Shown here piece by piece: positions 24,232 through 32,768 of a DNA stretch of 59,822 nucleotides. The notes under the pieces were generated by a model. That model did no database searches, was not told the origin of the DNA, and saw only the letters and a program-made list of their open reading frames with translations. Positions within the stretch are counted from its first letter, which is position 1; each line of letters begins with the position of its first letter. The stretch comes from JACJYC01 sp964558465. GTDB lineage: Bacteria; Bacteroidota; Bacteroidia; Chitinophagales; Saprospiraceae. Where the stretch lies: the NCBI GenBank assembly GCA_964558465.1, contig CAZLEF010000041.1, positions 1-59,822 on the forward strand, written 5' to 3'. The position numbers were made by a program, and so were the translations under genes.

Positions 24232-26574
24232 ATGAGAAATTGGGTACTACTGATAATGGCTTTGCTTTTTTTGGCGCCGGCCGGATCATTGAACGGGCAA
24301 AAGGCGAAATTGCAGAAGGCGGCTTCTTATATGGAAGCAATTGATTACCAAAGAGCAATAGCGCTTTACCTGCAAATTCTGGAAAAAGACGACCAACCCG
24401 AAGCGATGGGGAACCTGGCCAAGGCATACCGGAAAATAAACGATTATGCCAACGCAGAATTGTGGTATGCCCGTCTGGTCCAGGCCAAAGAGGTCGACCC
24501 GCTTCACCATTACTATTACGGGCTGATCCTGCTCCGCAACGGGGATTGTGAAGCCGCTTCTGTTCAATTCAATCATTTTTTGCGGCTGAAACCCTTTGAT
24601 CCTAGAAAACGAAGATTGCAAAATATCTGCGCCTATAAAACCGCATTACTCGAAAACAATAAAGACCATTATGAGGTGACCAACCTGCCGTTTAACAGCC
24701 CCGAACAGGAGATCGGCCCGGCTTTGTATATGAATGGTCTGGTGTATGGATCGATGCAGGCGCCGGAGGCGTCGGATAAAAAAGGCAAACACTTTTTCGA
24801 CCTCCAGTTCGCGCCGTTTTTGAGTGAAAAAAATGCCCCTTTTGAACCCTTTCAATTTGGATCGCCCAATGTTTTTTCCGAACGGCTCCATTTTCCTTAT
24901 CACGAAGCCATCGTTGCCTTCAGCGATGACCTGTCGGAAATTTTCCTCACCCGGAACAATCAGGTCAAACGAGGGCCTGAAGAAGTGGATCTGGTCCGCC
25001 TGGAGATCATGTACGCGACCAACCTGGGCGGAGATACCTGGAGCGAACTCAGTCCGCTGCCCTTTAATTCACCTGAGTATTCCGTTGCACACCCCAGCCT
25101 GACCCCCGATGGAAAACGCCTGTTCTTCTCTTCGGATATGCCGGGCGGATACGGCGGCAAGGATCTTTATATGGTCTTTAAGGAAAACGGCCAATGGGGA
25201 AAACCCATCAATCTGGGACCCGGAATTAACACGGAGGGTGACGAACTTTATCCCTTTTATCATTCGGACAGACGCCTGTATTTTGCCTCCGACGGCCATC
25301 CCGGTCTGGGCGGACAGGATATCTTTTATACCGATGAAACCGATTCCGGGGATTGGAAAGAAGTGGAGAACCCCGGCGAACCCATCAACTCGATCTACGA
25401 CGATTACAGTCTTATCCTCTCCAAAGAAGGATATTACGGGTATTTCACTTCCAACCGTGCAGGCGGACTGGGCGCCGACGACATCTATGGTTTTCGCAAA
25501 AAGGGTGTTACCGTGGAGATTGAGGTAGTGAATGCCAGTTCGGGCCGGCGGTTACCCGACGCATTTGTCAACGCCTGCAAACAGTTCTCTTTTCTTCAAC
25601 AGGAGCCCGGGCGTTTCATGCTTGTTTTGCCGCCGGGAGAATGTTGCCAGATCACCGCCGGCGGTGAAGGTTTTTTGCCGCAAACTGAAAAAATATGCGC
25701 GGAGAATGAACAACCCGCCAATATCACCCGGGTGAAAATGGCTTTGCAACCCCTCGAAGGGGTTTCGGAATGGGCCGTATCCGGAAAGGTTTATAATCAG
25801 TTCAACGGCCAGGCTTTGACCGGCGCAAAGGTGGTCCTGACCGGCGGGCAATGCGAAGATATACTGGAGCTGACCACCGATACGGACGGCATTTATCATT
25901 TCAATGCCAAAACCGGTTGCTGCTACCTGTTGCGGGTGGAGAAAAACGGATACTTTGCTTTTGGATCAAAAGATTGGATCTGTCCCGACCAACAAACCGC
26001 CGACAAGGTGATCATGGATGTTTTTTTGCAACCGTATACCCAGGCGCCGCAATCTGCGGGCACACAACCGGTAGCAATTGCCGAAGAAATCCCCGAAAAG
26101 CCAAAAAAAGAAGAAGCCCAACCCGTCCAACCTAAAGAAGAACCTAAAAAAGTCGCGCCTCCGGTTACGATCGCTTCCTTTGAACAGGGGGATTCCCGGT
26201 ACGATGAAGATGGCAGCATTACTTATTTGCTCAATGTGTATTACGAGGTGAGCCGTTCAAGCGTTCGCAAAGAATCGGTGCCGGAACTCATCAAATTATA
26301 CCGCGTTTTGGAAGAAAATCCGGATTTAAATATTGAAATTGCTTCGCATACAGATTCCCGCGGCTCCGAAAAATCCAACGAAGCCTTGTCGCAGCGCCGG
26401 TCGGAAGCCATCGTCCGGTATCTGATCGAAAAAGGCATTTCCAGGAGCCGCCTCCGGGCAAAAGGTTACGGCGAATCCAGGCCGGTGAATGATTGTACCG
26501 ACGGCAAAGAATGTGAGGAGGAAGGTTACCAGATGAACCGGCGGACGGAATTCCGGGTGATCGACAAATCCTGA
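24232..26574 (+). CDS. OmpA-family protein with TPR and PD40 repeats, PorE-like
   Basis: The 780-residue protein has a signal peptide (MRNWVLLIMALLFLAPAG...), TPR-like helices at about 25-130, a PD40/WD40-like beta-propeller at about 150-410 (GKRLFFSSDMPGGYGGKDLY, RLYFASDGHPGLGGQDIFY, YGYFTSNRAGGLGADDIYGF), two carboxypeptidase-regulatory-like modules at about 420-600, a Pro/Glu/Lys linker, and a C-terminal OmpA domain with the peptidoglycan-binding signature SHTDSRGSEKSNEALSQRRS. This is the layout of PorE, a periplasmic/outer-membrane part of type IX secretion. Many Saprospiria carry several paralogues, so a T9SS role is likely rather than proven. The giant T9SS cargo genes downstream fit with it. 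Confidence 0.85.
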   Translation: MRNWVLLIMALLFLAPAGSLNGQKAKLQKAASYMEAIDYQRAIALYLQILEKDDQPEAMGNLAKAYRKINDYANAELWYARLVQAKEVDPLHHYYYGLILLRNGDCEAASVQFNHFLRLKPFDPRKRRLQNICAYKTALLENNKDHYEVTNLPFNSPEQEIGPALYMNGLVYGSMQAPEASDKKGKHFFDLQFAPFLSEKNAPFEPFQFGSPNVFSERLHFPYHEAIVAFSDDLSEIFLTRNNQVKRGPEEVDLVRLEIMYATNLGGDTWSELSPLPFNSPEYSVAHPSLTPDGKRLFFSSDMPGGYGGKDLYMVFKENGQWGKPINLGPGINTEGDELYPFYHSDRRLYFASDGHPGLGGQDIFYTDETDSGDWKEVENPGEPINSIYDDYSLILSKEGYYGYFTSNRAGGLGADDIYGFRKKGVTVEIEVVNASSGRRLPDAFVNACKQFSFLQQEPGRFMLVLPPGECCQITAGGEGFLPQTEKICAENEQPANITRVKMALQPLEGVSEWAVSGKVYNQFNGQALTGAKVVLTGGQCEDILELTTDTDGIYHFNAKTGCCYLLRVEKNGYFAFGSKDWICPDQQTADKVIMDVFLQPYTQAPQSAGTQPVAIAEEIPEKPKKEEAQPVQPKEEPKKVAPPVTIASFEQGDSRYDEDGSITYLLNVYYEVSRSSVRKESVPELIKLYRVLEENPDLNIEIASHTDSRGSEKSNEALSQRRSEAIVRYLIEKGISRSRLRAKGYGESRPVNDCTDGKECEEEGYQMNRRTEFRVIDKS

Positions 26575-26586
26575 CGGGAGGGCCGG

Positions 26587-27036
26587 TTATTGACCGTCGC
26601 CGTCGTCCTCCCCGGTCTCTTCCGATTCCTGGTGCAGCAATTCCCCCGCAGGGCTGAAAACGGCTTCGATGATGGATTTTTTCCGTGCAAGTTTTACCTC
26701 AAAAGCGGAAGCCCAGAGCAAGGTCGAAATTTGTTCCGCCTCTTTGATTTTATACCCTTCGAATTGGTTGGAAACCGCTTTTTTGACGCCGATCGGGAGT
26801 TTATTTTTGGCTATTTCGATTTCGGTTTCCCGCCAGGCGCCATCGGCTGCGAAACTGGCCTCCGTTTCCTGGCCGTTTAGTTTGAACTCGACCTCAAAAT
26901 TTCCGTCTTCGGATTCCCATTCCACATTGGTGGCGCCGGGATATTTTTGGGCAAATGCCGATTTCACTGCATCGTTTTGACCGTTTAAACGGGCAACGAA
27001 CAGCGCCAGGGCAATCAGAATAAATACATTTTTCAT
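26587..27036 (-). CDS. PepSY-like (DUF2874) periplasmic protein
   Basis: The 149-residue protein has a signal peptide ending near LNGQ and two PepSY-like repeats: KSAFAQKYPGATNVEWE with NFEVEFKLNGQETEASFAAD, and KKAVSNQFEGYKIKEAEQ with a second beta hairpin. Such small Bacteroidota exported proteins are annotated as putative beta-lactamase-inhibitor-like; their function is unknown. The tail is very acidic (EETGEDDGDG). It is convergent with the OmpA gene, 12 bases away. Confidence 0.85.
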   Translation of the reverse strand: MKNVFILIALALFVARLNGQNDAVKSAFAQKYPGATNVEWESEDGNFEVEFKLNGQETEASFAADGAWRETEIEIAKNKLPIGVKKAVSNQFEGYKIKEAEQISTLLWASAFEVKLARKKSIIEAVFSPAGELLHQESEETGEDDGDGQ

Positions 27037-27082
27037 GTTTCTTTCGGTTTAAAGTAGTTAACCAATCAAAAAAAGCATTCTT

Positions 27083-27751
27083 TCAACGCCTGATATAAGA
27101 TGGCAAAAGGGCGTCGCGGTACCGTTCGTGCCGGATGATTTCCGCCAGTTTTTCCATGGTTTTCACCGGTCCGGAAGTAATGCCAAGGTTGATGATCCAG
27201 GCCGGGATATTTCCGCCGGGGTTGGTTTTGATCTCGTAATCGATGGCAACCTGGTCGGCGCCTGAGGATTGGATCTTCCAGTACGACCTGAAGCTCCGGA
27301 TCCTGACTACACTCTTTTGGGCCGGCAGGTAGTCCGGTCTTGCATTAGAGATGGAATGAATGACCCCGTTTTCGTCCTGCCATTGCCGGGAATGCACCAC
27401 GAGGTCGCGGTCAGATACCGGAAAAGGAAGATCCGTTTTGGAATAGTAATAGAACTCCTGTTCGTTGACGGTTTCCAGCAGCCGGGCCTCGCTGCATTTG
27501 TATACCCAGCTTTGGTAAGCGGAGACATCGGATAAGGCGCTCAGAAAACCGGCCAGGGGCGTATTCATGCGGGTTGTGATGCGGACTTCCTGGATGCCGG
27601 AATCGGGATTTTGCCGGGTATAGACCTTCAGTACGCCTTTCTCGTGGCGGAGTACCCAGTCCAGGTCGACTGTAACTTCAGTTTTTTTTGGGGAAATCGC
27701 CCCTGCAAACAAGATTAAGGTCAAGCTTTTTAAAAGCAATGCGGTATTCAT
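27083..27751 (-). CDS. START/SRPBCC domain protein
   Basis: The 222-residue protein has a short signal-like N-terminus (LTLILFAGAIS) followed by a START-type lipid-binding domain: DWVLRHEKGVLKVYTRQ, VSAYQSWVYKCSEARLLE, the FPVSDRDLVVHSRQW segment typical of START proteins, and a C-terminal helix GPVKTMEKLAEIIRH. Members bind a lipid or other hydrophobic ligand in a helix-grip pocket; the ligand is not known here. It follows the PepSY-like gene's direction but with a 46-base gap. Confidence 0.88.
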   Translation of the reverse strand: MNTALLLKSLTLILFAGAISPKKTEVTVDLDWVLRHEKGVLKVYTRQNPDSGIQEVRITTRMNTPLAGFLSALSDVSAYQSWVYKCSEARLLETVNEQEFYYYSKTDLPFPVSDRDLVVHSRQWQDENGVIHSISNARPDYLPAQKSVVRIRSFRSYWKIQSSGADQVAIDYEIKTNPGGNIPAWIINLGITSGPVKTMEKLAEIIRHERYRDALLPSYIRR

Positions 27752-27831
27752 AAAACGGTTTTACCGGAGAAATAAATACGGATCGGTTACCATATTCATC
27801 AACAAAACAGGCGCTGTTTTGGTTGTCTGCA

Positions 27832-27873
27832 CGGCAGAAAATGGTTGGCGAAAAAATAAACCATTTTCTGCCG
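27832..27873. repeat. Perfect 15-bp inverted repeat
   Basis: The arms 27832-27846 and 27859-27873 are exact reverse complements around an A-rich 12-base loop. A smaller 7-bp hairpin (aaaacag/ctgtttt) lies at 27804-27820. No T run follows on either strand, so it is not a typical terminator. Confidence 0.8.
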
Positions 27874-27944
27874 CTATAGCTGATTCCCAGCGGTATGCAA
27901 TGGGTTAAATTTGTAAACCACCGCGAATCAGTTATCAAACCTTA

Positions 27945-28673
27945 TTATTCCTCAATTTCTACCAGCGTTTCTTCCTCATTATCTGTCAAATTGATGGCCT
28001 TGATCAGCCCGATACCAGGAGCGTAGATCTTGTTTTCGTTGGCGTCTGGATCCAGTTCAGTCCAATCCCTGGTTTTAATACAATTGTCAAAGACTCCAAA
28101 TGGGATGATCGTTTGTAATCCCGTTTGCAACACTTCCGCCTGATCCTCCGCTTCGTTAAAATAGTATTCCTGCCGGTAAGACATTCCCGCTTGCGGATTC
28201 GCCAGCATGGCGATACCGGGTTTTGCACCGTCCACCCCTGCTTCCCAGGAACCTGCGTGATCTTTCAGACTTCCATCAGGATTATAATTGTTGACGTATT
28301 CACCCATATACCAGACATTTCCATTGTTGTCCTGGGCATACCAGTCATCGGTATCTTCGAATAGTTTGCCATTCAGGGTTACTTTGTCGTTAACTACGAT
28401 ACAGACGATCCCTAATATGGTTTTTGTTTGGGCGAGTCGTTGAACCACAACCCTTTCCAGTCCTTCGGCAGTATGAGATTCAAAAATGTACTTTTTGCCA
28501 GGCGCCATAGGGAAATAGGGGTTGGTGAAATTGGCGCTATTGGTGAAATTTGCAGGCAGGATCTCCGGATTATAGGTACTGTCAGGTTGCCGTGCCGGAT
28601 CTTTTTTGCATGCGCCGGTTACGATTATACAAGCCGGAAATGTCAAGGCAATAAAAAAGATGAACGGTTTCAT
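27945..28673 (-). CDS. Putative lipoprotein, unknown function
   Basis: The 242-residue protein has a signal peptide with lipobox VTGAC (Cys22). The mature part contains NPYFPMAPGKKYIFES, WYAQDNNGNVWYMGEY, GSWEAGVDGAKPGIAM and YRQEYYFNEAEDQAEVL, which mark a conserved but functionally uncharacterised bacterial extracellular family. It is probably a beta-rich surface or periplasmic lipoprotein. It is a single gene, with about 220 bases of empty spacer upstream. Confidence 0.85.
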   Translation of the reverse strand: MKPFIFFIALTFPACIIVTGACKKDPARQPDSTYNPEILPANFTNSANFTNPYFPMAPGKKYIFESHTAEGLERVVVQRLAQTKTILGIVCIVVNDKVTLNGKLFEDTDDWYAQDNNGNVWYMGEYVNNYNPDGSLKDHAGSWEAGVDGAKPGIAMLANPQAGMSYRQEYYFNEAEDQAEVLQTGLQTIIPFGVFDNCIKTRDWTELDPDANENKIYAPGIGLIKAINLTDNEEETLVEIEE

Positions 28674-28895
28674 TTTCTCTGGATTTAAAAATGGTGAAAA
28701 AAAGAAAAAAGAAACCCGGGTATATTTGTCTGTACGTTGAATAAATTAAAAAACGCTGCGCGACCTTGTTTTTTTCAATAGTGGTTTTGGGCCGGTGTTA
28801 ACAGCTTGCTGATTTTCAGCCGCATCCTGCAAGCCTGTGGCGTGGCAAACCGCATCCGTCCGCGCAGGTCGGACAAGCCCTCGCAACTTTGCCCT
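28674..28895. other. Spacer upstream of the 27945-28673 lipoprotein gene
   Basis: No gene or clear promoter box is visible. It contains A-rich DNA and a phrase, cctgtggcgtggca, related to the dispersed hairpin elements. Confidence 0.4.
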
Positions 28896-30122
28896 CTAAA
28901 ACCTGACCTGCAATCCTCCTTGCATCCCCAAAAATCCGGGAGTCCGGATACCAGGTTTTTCCCAATTTCCGCGATAATATCCCCACAATTGCCAGTAACA
29001 ATTTTTAGCCAGGTTTCTTTCCAGTCCAGCCTGTAACAGGTAGAAATGGCCAGTTACACCCTGATTTTCCACTTCTTTATCAAAGCTCCATTCTGCTCCG
29101 AGGTTTTTATTGCTGAAATCGTAGACAACCTCATAAGGCAGCAAAGAAACGGCGCTGTAACCAAAACCTGCAAACGGCTTTAAGCGGCTATTTTTCAAAA
29201 AAGCATACTGTATCCCTATTGAAAATAGCAAGGATGGCTGCAAAACTTCCGCCTGATCGAAGGTATATTCATCCGATGGCGGATTAACCACAGGTATACC
29301 GATTGTTTCATCCATTTTGCTGGATTCAAAATGCACTTTTGCGTAATGCGCGTCCACCCATAATCTGAGGTTTTGAGGGAATTCTGTCAGGGTTTGAACG
29401 CCCACTGAAAATCCGGATTGACGGTCCATAACAATATTGAAAGGGTAAACCCATCCGCCGGTTACCCCTGCCCGGAATCCGACAGGCGCCAAAACATTTA
29501 AATGCTCGCCGATCGTTTTTCGTTGCTTTTTTTCGATGGTTTTCATCTCGCGGGGGGGGGGCCGGCGGGAAATTTCTTCCGGTTTGAGCGGCATAAGTGG
29601 TTGGGGCGCCATAACCAGAACAGGAGAAACGGAAAAATGCCTGCTGGAATCGAAAGCGAGATCGTGGACAATCGTCCCCTCCTCAAGGGAAACAGATCCG
29701 TATTTGGGCCCCTCAGGTTCAGTTCGGATAACCCGCGATCCAGGCAAGTCAAACAAGCCGGGCGGCATTAAATTAGGCGTTGTAAACCATTTTCCGACGC
29801 CTGGTCGCGTATGGATAGCAGACGCCAGGTATACCGTATCAATCTGCCGGATGACCTTTATTTGCACAACCGTATCTTTTTGCGAAAGAATAGCTTGCGT
29901 TTTGTGATTGGATCCCTTGATTTCCAAATAAAATACCCCATTCAAGGCTAATAGCGCCAAAAATGGCAGAAGGGCCCAATACCAGGGAATGAAAAGCGGT
30001 TTTTTTTCATTCCGGTTTTCAATACGCTGCTCGAGGTCGGCCCAAACGCGTTCATCAAAAGACGGTTCGGGGCGGTTTTCCAAATTTTCTTTGATTTGCC
30101 TGACAAAATCTTCCATGTTCAA
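28896..30122 (-). CDS. Anti-sigma-like inner membrane/beta-barrel fusion protein
   Basis: The 408-residue protein is encoded with the ECF sigma gene, overlapping it by four bases (ATGA). Residues 1-44 are a charged cytoplasmic segment (FDERVWADLEQRIENRNEKK) like the start of Bacteroidota anti-sigma factors; residues about 45-66 form one transmembrane helix; about 67-205 are a periplasmic linker; about 210-408 look like an outer-membrane beta-barrel of the OmpW/porin type, with alternating strands and the terminal GGLQVRF. The gene has a run of ten G (C on the coding strand) at 29552-29561, codons 188-191, between linker and barrel. Regulation of the sigma factor is inferred from coupling. Confidence 0.8.
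   Translation of the reverse strand: MNMEDFVRQIKENLENRPEPSFDERVWADLEQRIENRNEKKPLFIPWYWALLPFLALLALNGVFYLEIKGSNHKTQAILSQKDTVVQIKVIRQIDTVYLASAIHTRPGVGKWFTTPNLMPPGLFDLPGSRVIRTEPEGPKYGSVSLEEGTIVHDLAFDSSRHFSVSPVLVMAPQPLMPLKPEEISRRPPPREMKTIEKKQRKTIGEHLNVLAPVGFRAGVTGGWVYPFNIVMDRQSGFSVGVQTLTEFPQNLRLWVDAHYAKVHFESSKMDETIGIPVVNPPSDEYTFDQAEVLQPSLLFSIGIQYAFLKNSRLKPFAGFGYSAVSLLPYEVVYDFSNKNLGAEWSFDKEVENQGVTGHFYLLQAGLERNLAKNCYWQLWGYYRGNWEKPGIRTPGFLGMQGGLQVRF
29552..29561. repeat. G10 homopolymer inside a coding region
   Basis: Ten consecutive G on the plus strand encode the RRPPPRE segment of the barrel fusion protein. A one-base slip would end the protein before the barrel, so the tract could act as a phase-variation switch. 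Confidence 0.85.
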
Positions 30123-30682
30123 ATCCTTTTAACCTCAATGATGCGCTTCCCCGCCATCAGGGATCTGAGTTTTTCTTTGGCTCTTGCCAGATTAGATCGC
30201 GAGGCGCTGGCAGAAATGCCCAATAGTTCAGCGATTTCTTCATGGCTGTACCCCTCCATGACTGATAAATTAAAAACTATCCGGTAACCTGGAGTCAATT
30301 TTTGAAGAATTGGTAAAACATCCTCACTTGACAAAACCGGCGGAATAGGCGTTGAATCACAAGAAATTTCCATAGAAGTTTGCAATTCCAGGAAAACGGG
30401 ATATTTTTGATTGATTCTGTAATAATCTACGGCAGCGTGGATGAGCAGGCTTCTGAACCAGGTTTTAAAAGGATAAGAAGGGTCGTATTTGTCAAGATTG
30501 GAAAAAACTTTCAGAAATGCGTTGTTCAGTACCTCCTCCGCTTCTTCGCGGCTTCTTGAATAACGCAGACAAATATTCATCGCGTAGCCAAAGAAGTGTT
30601 CAAACAACTTCCGCTGACCTTCCCGTTTGCCGAGGCGACATTCTTCCAAAATGCGATGGATTGGATCGCTTTTTTCCAGCAT
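30119..30682 (-). CDS. ECF-type RNA polymerase sigma factor
   Basis: The 187-residue protein has sigma region 2 (ICLRYSRSREEAEEVLNNAF, FLKVFSNLDKYDPSYPFKTW) and region 4 (YRIVFNLSVMEGYSHEEIAE, LLGISASASRSNLARAKEKL) of sigma-70 family ECF factors. It would direct RNA polymerase to a stress or envelope regulon. The downstream gene, coupled by a 4-base overlap, is a membrane protein with an anti-sigma-like N-terminus. Confidence 0.95.
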   Translation of the reverse strand: MLEKSDPIHRILEECRLGKREGQRKLFEHFFGYAMNICLRYSRSREEAEEVLNNAFLKVFSNLDKYDPSYPFKTWFRSLLIHAAVDYYRINQKYPVFLELQTSMEISCDSTPIPPVLSSEDVLPILQKLTPGYRIVFNLSVMEGYSHEEIAELLGISASASRSNLARAKEKLRSLMAGKRIIEVKRI

Positions 30683-30835
30683 GGTAATTGTTTACCCTGA
30701 TCTGTACGCAAATTGGATATTAAAACGCTGCGAAGCAAAGAAAAAAAGCACTTCTTTTTAATTTGAAATCTACCTCATCAAATAATTGCTAATTTGCGCC
30801 CGCTTTTGCATGAAAAGCTTATAAAACATTGGAAT

Positions 30836-31402
30836 ATGTCCGTGATCGTAGCCGTCAGAAAGAACAACAAGACCGTTATCGCCGCTGATACCCAGTGGTC
30901 GATGGGAAGTGTCAAGCTAAGCGGCAACCTGCTGAAGAACCCCGCCAAGATCCTTAAAATGAAGGACAGCTACGTCGGCCTGGCAGGCTCGGTGACCCAT
31001 GGCCTGGTTTTCCGGAGCCTGAATGAGAACCACGCCGACAAGATCAATTTTGACTCGGAATATGAGGTATTCGAAACCATGCGGAAATTGCACGAGATCC
31101 TGAAAACGGAATACTACATTATGACGGGCGACAGCGACGAGGAACAGCCCTACGAGTCCAACCAGATCAATGCCCTGATCGCCAATAAAAACGGGATTTT
31201 TGAGATCCAGACCTACCGGGAAGTGATCGAATTCGACCGGTACTGCGCCATCGGGGCCGGCTACCGGTTTGCTATCGGGGCCATGCACGCCATGTACGAC
31301 CGGGAAGATGACCCGCTGGAAATTGCCCTGGCCGGTATCCGGGCGGCCTGCGAGTTTGAGGAGAGCTGCGGATTGCCGTTTGAATACTATGTTATTGAAT
31401 AA
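30836..31402 (+). CDS. HslV-like Ntn hydrolase with N-terminal Ser
   Basis: The 188-residue protein resembles the peptidase subunit HslV and other proteasome beta-type Ntn hydrolases: MSVIVAVRKNNKTVIAADTQ, then KNPAKILKM and VGLAGSVTHGL. After Met removal Ser1 takes the place of the catalytic Thr, with D17 in the normal place and Lys in NPAK four residues later than HslV Lys33. The CAIGAGYRFAIGAMHAM segment matches HslV's IGSGGPYALAAA. No HslU partner is nearby. It may be a self-compartmentalising protease, an acylase-type enzyme, or an inactive relative. ATG 30836 gives the conserved N-terminus; the frame is open 14 codons further. Confidence 0.85.
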   Translation: MSVIVAVRKNNKTVIAADTQWSMGSVKLSGNLLKNPAKILKMKDSYVGLAGSVTHGLVFRSLNENHADKINFDSEYEVFETMRKLHEILKTEYYIMTGDSDEEQPYESNQINALIANKNGIFEIQTYREVIEFDRYCAIGAGYRFAIGAMHAMYDREDDPLEIALAGIRAACEFEESCGLPFEYYVIE

Positions 31403-31484
31403 AAGTTGAAGGGTTTCCTGTCAAGTTTGAACTTATCATCCGGGTTCTGGGGCGCCCCGAATTTTATCCTAAATTCCGACAAAG

Positions 31485-31560
31485 GAACAAAAGGACACAA
31501 AAGGCCTAACAAAATATTTACGGAGTAAATTTTTTCCCTTTTGTGTCTCTTTTGTGGTTC
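31485..31560. repeat. Imperfect inverted repeat between convergent genes
   Basis: The arm 31485-31504 (words acaaaagg, acacaaaagg) pairs with 31537-31560 apart from a few bases. The stem could act as a bidirectional terminator between the HslV-like gene and the gene ending at 31613. Confidence 0.65.
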
Positions 31561-31562
31561 AA

Positions 31563-31603
31563 AAAATACACCCCGGGTATTTCGGGTTACCTAATTCCGG
31601 GGT
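31563..31603 (-). terminator. Terminator of the 31613-32110 gene
   Basis: On the minus strand an 8-bp caccccgg/ccggggtg stem is followed by TATTTTTTG, ten bases past the stop codon of the membrane protein gene. Confidence 0.6.
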
Positions 31604-31612
31604 GATCCTGTT

Positions 31613-32110
31613 TTATTTGACTCTTTCGCCGATTAAATGTCCGCTTGCGATCTTCTGCCATTTTTCCAGCAACGGCAACTCATCGGTCAGCGAGGTATTG
31701 TCATCGGAATTGTAAAACTCCAGGACGGTTTCCGCTACGCCGGGTTGACCGTTGGTAAAGGCCAGACCGAGCCGGTCGATCACTTTTCTGGCGTTTTTGC
31801 CGGAATCTATGGTACGGCCTTCATTCACCACCCTGCATTTCGGGACAGCGGAAAGGTCCACCACCTTTTCTATATTCTTGTCCTTTAATGCCTTCAGGTA
31901 AAACAACTTATGCGCTGCCGGGTCGATGCCGACGGCATAATTGTTCCAGCTATCGGTCAGCCCAAGCTTTAATCCTTGTTTTTCGGCAAGCCCGATAAAG
32001 GTTTTCAGGAATTTTTTTGCTTTTGATTTCCTGGCTCTTTCAAGGTATACAAGAGGCCCTACAAAAACGAAAAACAGGAACAAACCTATGATCAAAGAAG
32101 ATGAATCCAT
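31613..32110 (-). CDS. Membrane-anchored protein, unknown function
   Basis: From ATG 32110 (MDSSSLIIGLFLFFVF) the protein has 165 residues, with one N-terminal transmembrane helix, a basic stop (ERARKSKAKK), and a cytoplasmic domain of about 130 residues (LGLTDSWNNYAVGIDPAAHK, AFTNGQPGVAETVLEFYN). I do not recognise the family. The frame is open to 32209, but the extra 33 residues are Arg/Phe-rich and precede the obvious helix, so the later start is preferred. Confidence 0.75.
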   Translation of the reverse strand: MDSSSLIIGLFLFFVFVGPLVYLERARKSKAKKFLKTFIGLAEKQGLKLGLTDSWNNYAVGIDPAAHKLFYLKALKDKNIEKVVDLSAVPKCRVVNEGRTIDSGKNARKVIDRLGLAFTNGQPGVAETVLEFYNSDDNTSLTDELPLLEKWQKIASGHLIGERVK

Positions 32111-32251
32111 TTTTGGTCGATCTGTGAATGTTGAAAAATACCGCGATCCGCCGTTTGGAAGCCGAAAGCCGCCGAACCTTGCGGAACGGAAAAAGACTTG
32201 CCGGCGCACGAAAAACCTATCCGGCGCCGCACAGGATAAATGATCCGCAGA

Positions 32252-32629
32252 CTACCAAAAATAATGGAAGGGGAAAATAATATCTTTGATTTCAAGGCTG
32301 CTGTATAAGATCCTTGAATAGGAAAGATATTGCGAAATGGCGCTTAACCGCTTAAGCTCGGAGGAAAGGCCAAAACTCAGATAATTGCCGGGGCGGAATT
32401 TTAAATGGTCTTCCTGAAACTTGTTGACCAGATTAAAAAATTGCTCGCTTTGCCGGCTAAAACCAAGAAAATTGGATTTTTCAAGGGAAATACAGGTGGT
32501 GGAATGCCGGGATTCCGTATCGTGTTGTACATTGACCTGGACAAATGAGGCCGTACTGCCAAAGCTGACGCTGAGGTAAAACAATAAAACGGCAAAAAAC
32601 AGGGCAACCAGCCGCAATCCCGTATTCAT
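32252..32629 (-). CDS. Small exported protein, unknown function
   Basis: The 125-residue protein begins MNTGLRLVALFFAVLLFYLS, a signal peptide or membrane anchor, and ends with the aromatic IIFPFHYFW. I see no known domain. It lies upstream of the 31613-32110 gene on the same strand with about 140 bases between, and downstream of the nitrilase gene. It is more AT-rich than its neighbours. Confidence 0.65.
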   Translation of the reverse strand: MNTGLRLVALFFAVLLFYLSVSFGSTASFVQVNVQHDTESRHSTTCISLEKSNFLGFSRQSEQFFNLVNKFQEDHLKFRPGNYLSFGLSSELKRLSAISQYLSYSRILYSSLEIKDIIFPFHYFW

Positions 32630-32699
32630 GGCGCAAATGTACGATGATTTTGAATATCCCGCCCACCTAAGTTTGCCCGGTATTCTGGGGGTGAGGAAC

Positions 32700-32768
32700 T
32701 GGGGAATTGAGGAATTGAGGAATCGAGGAACTGCGTGCCGCGCAGAAGGCGCGGAGGAATCGATTCCT
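32700..32768. repeat. Dispersed hairpin element, copy 2
   Basis: After short aggaattg words, this copies the element at 22953: ggaactgcgtgcc, a hairpin (ccgcgc, gcgcgg) and ggaggaatcgattcc. Compared with copy 1 the third stem pair is G-C instead of A-T. Confidence 0.75.
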
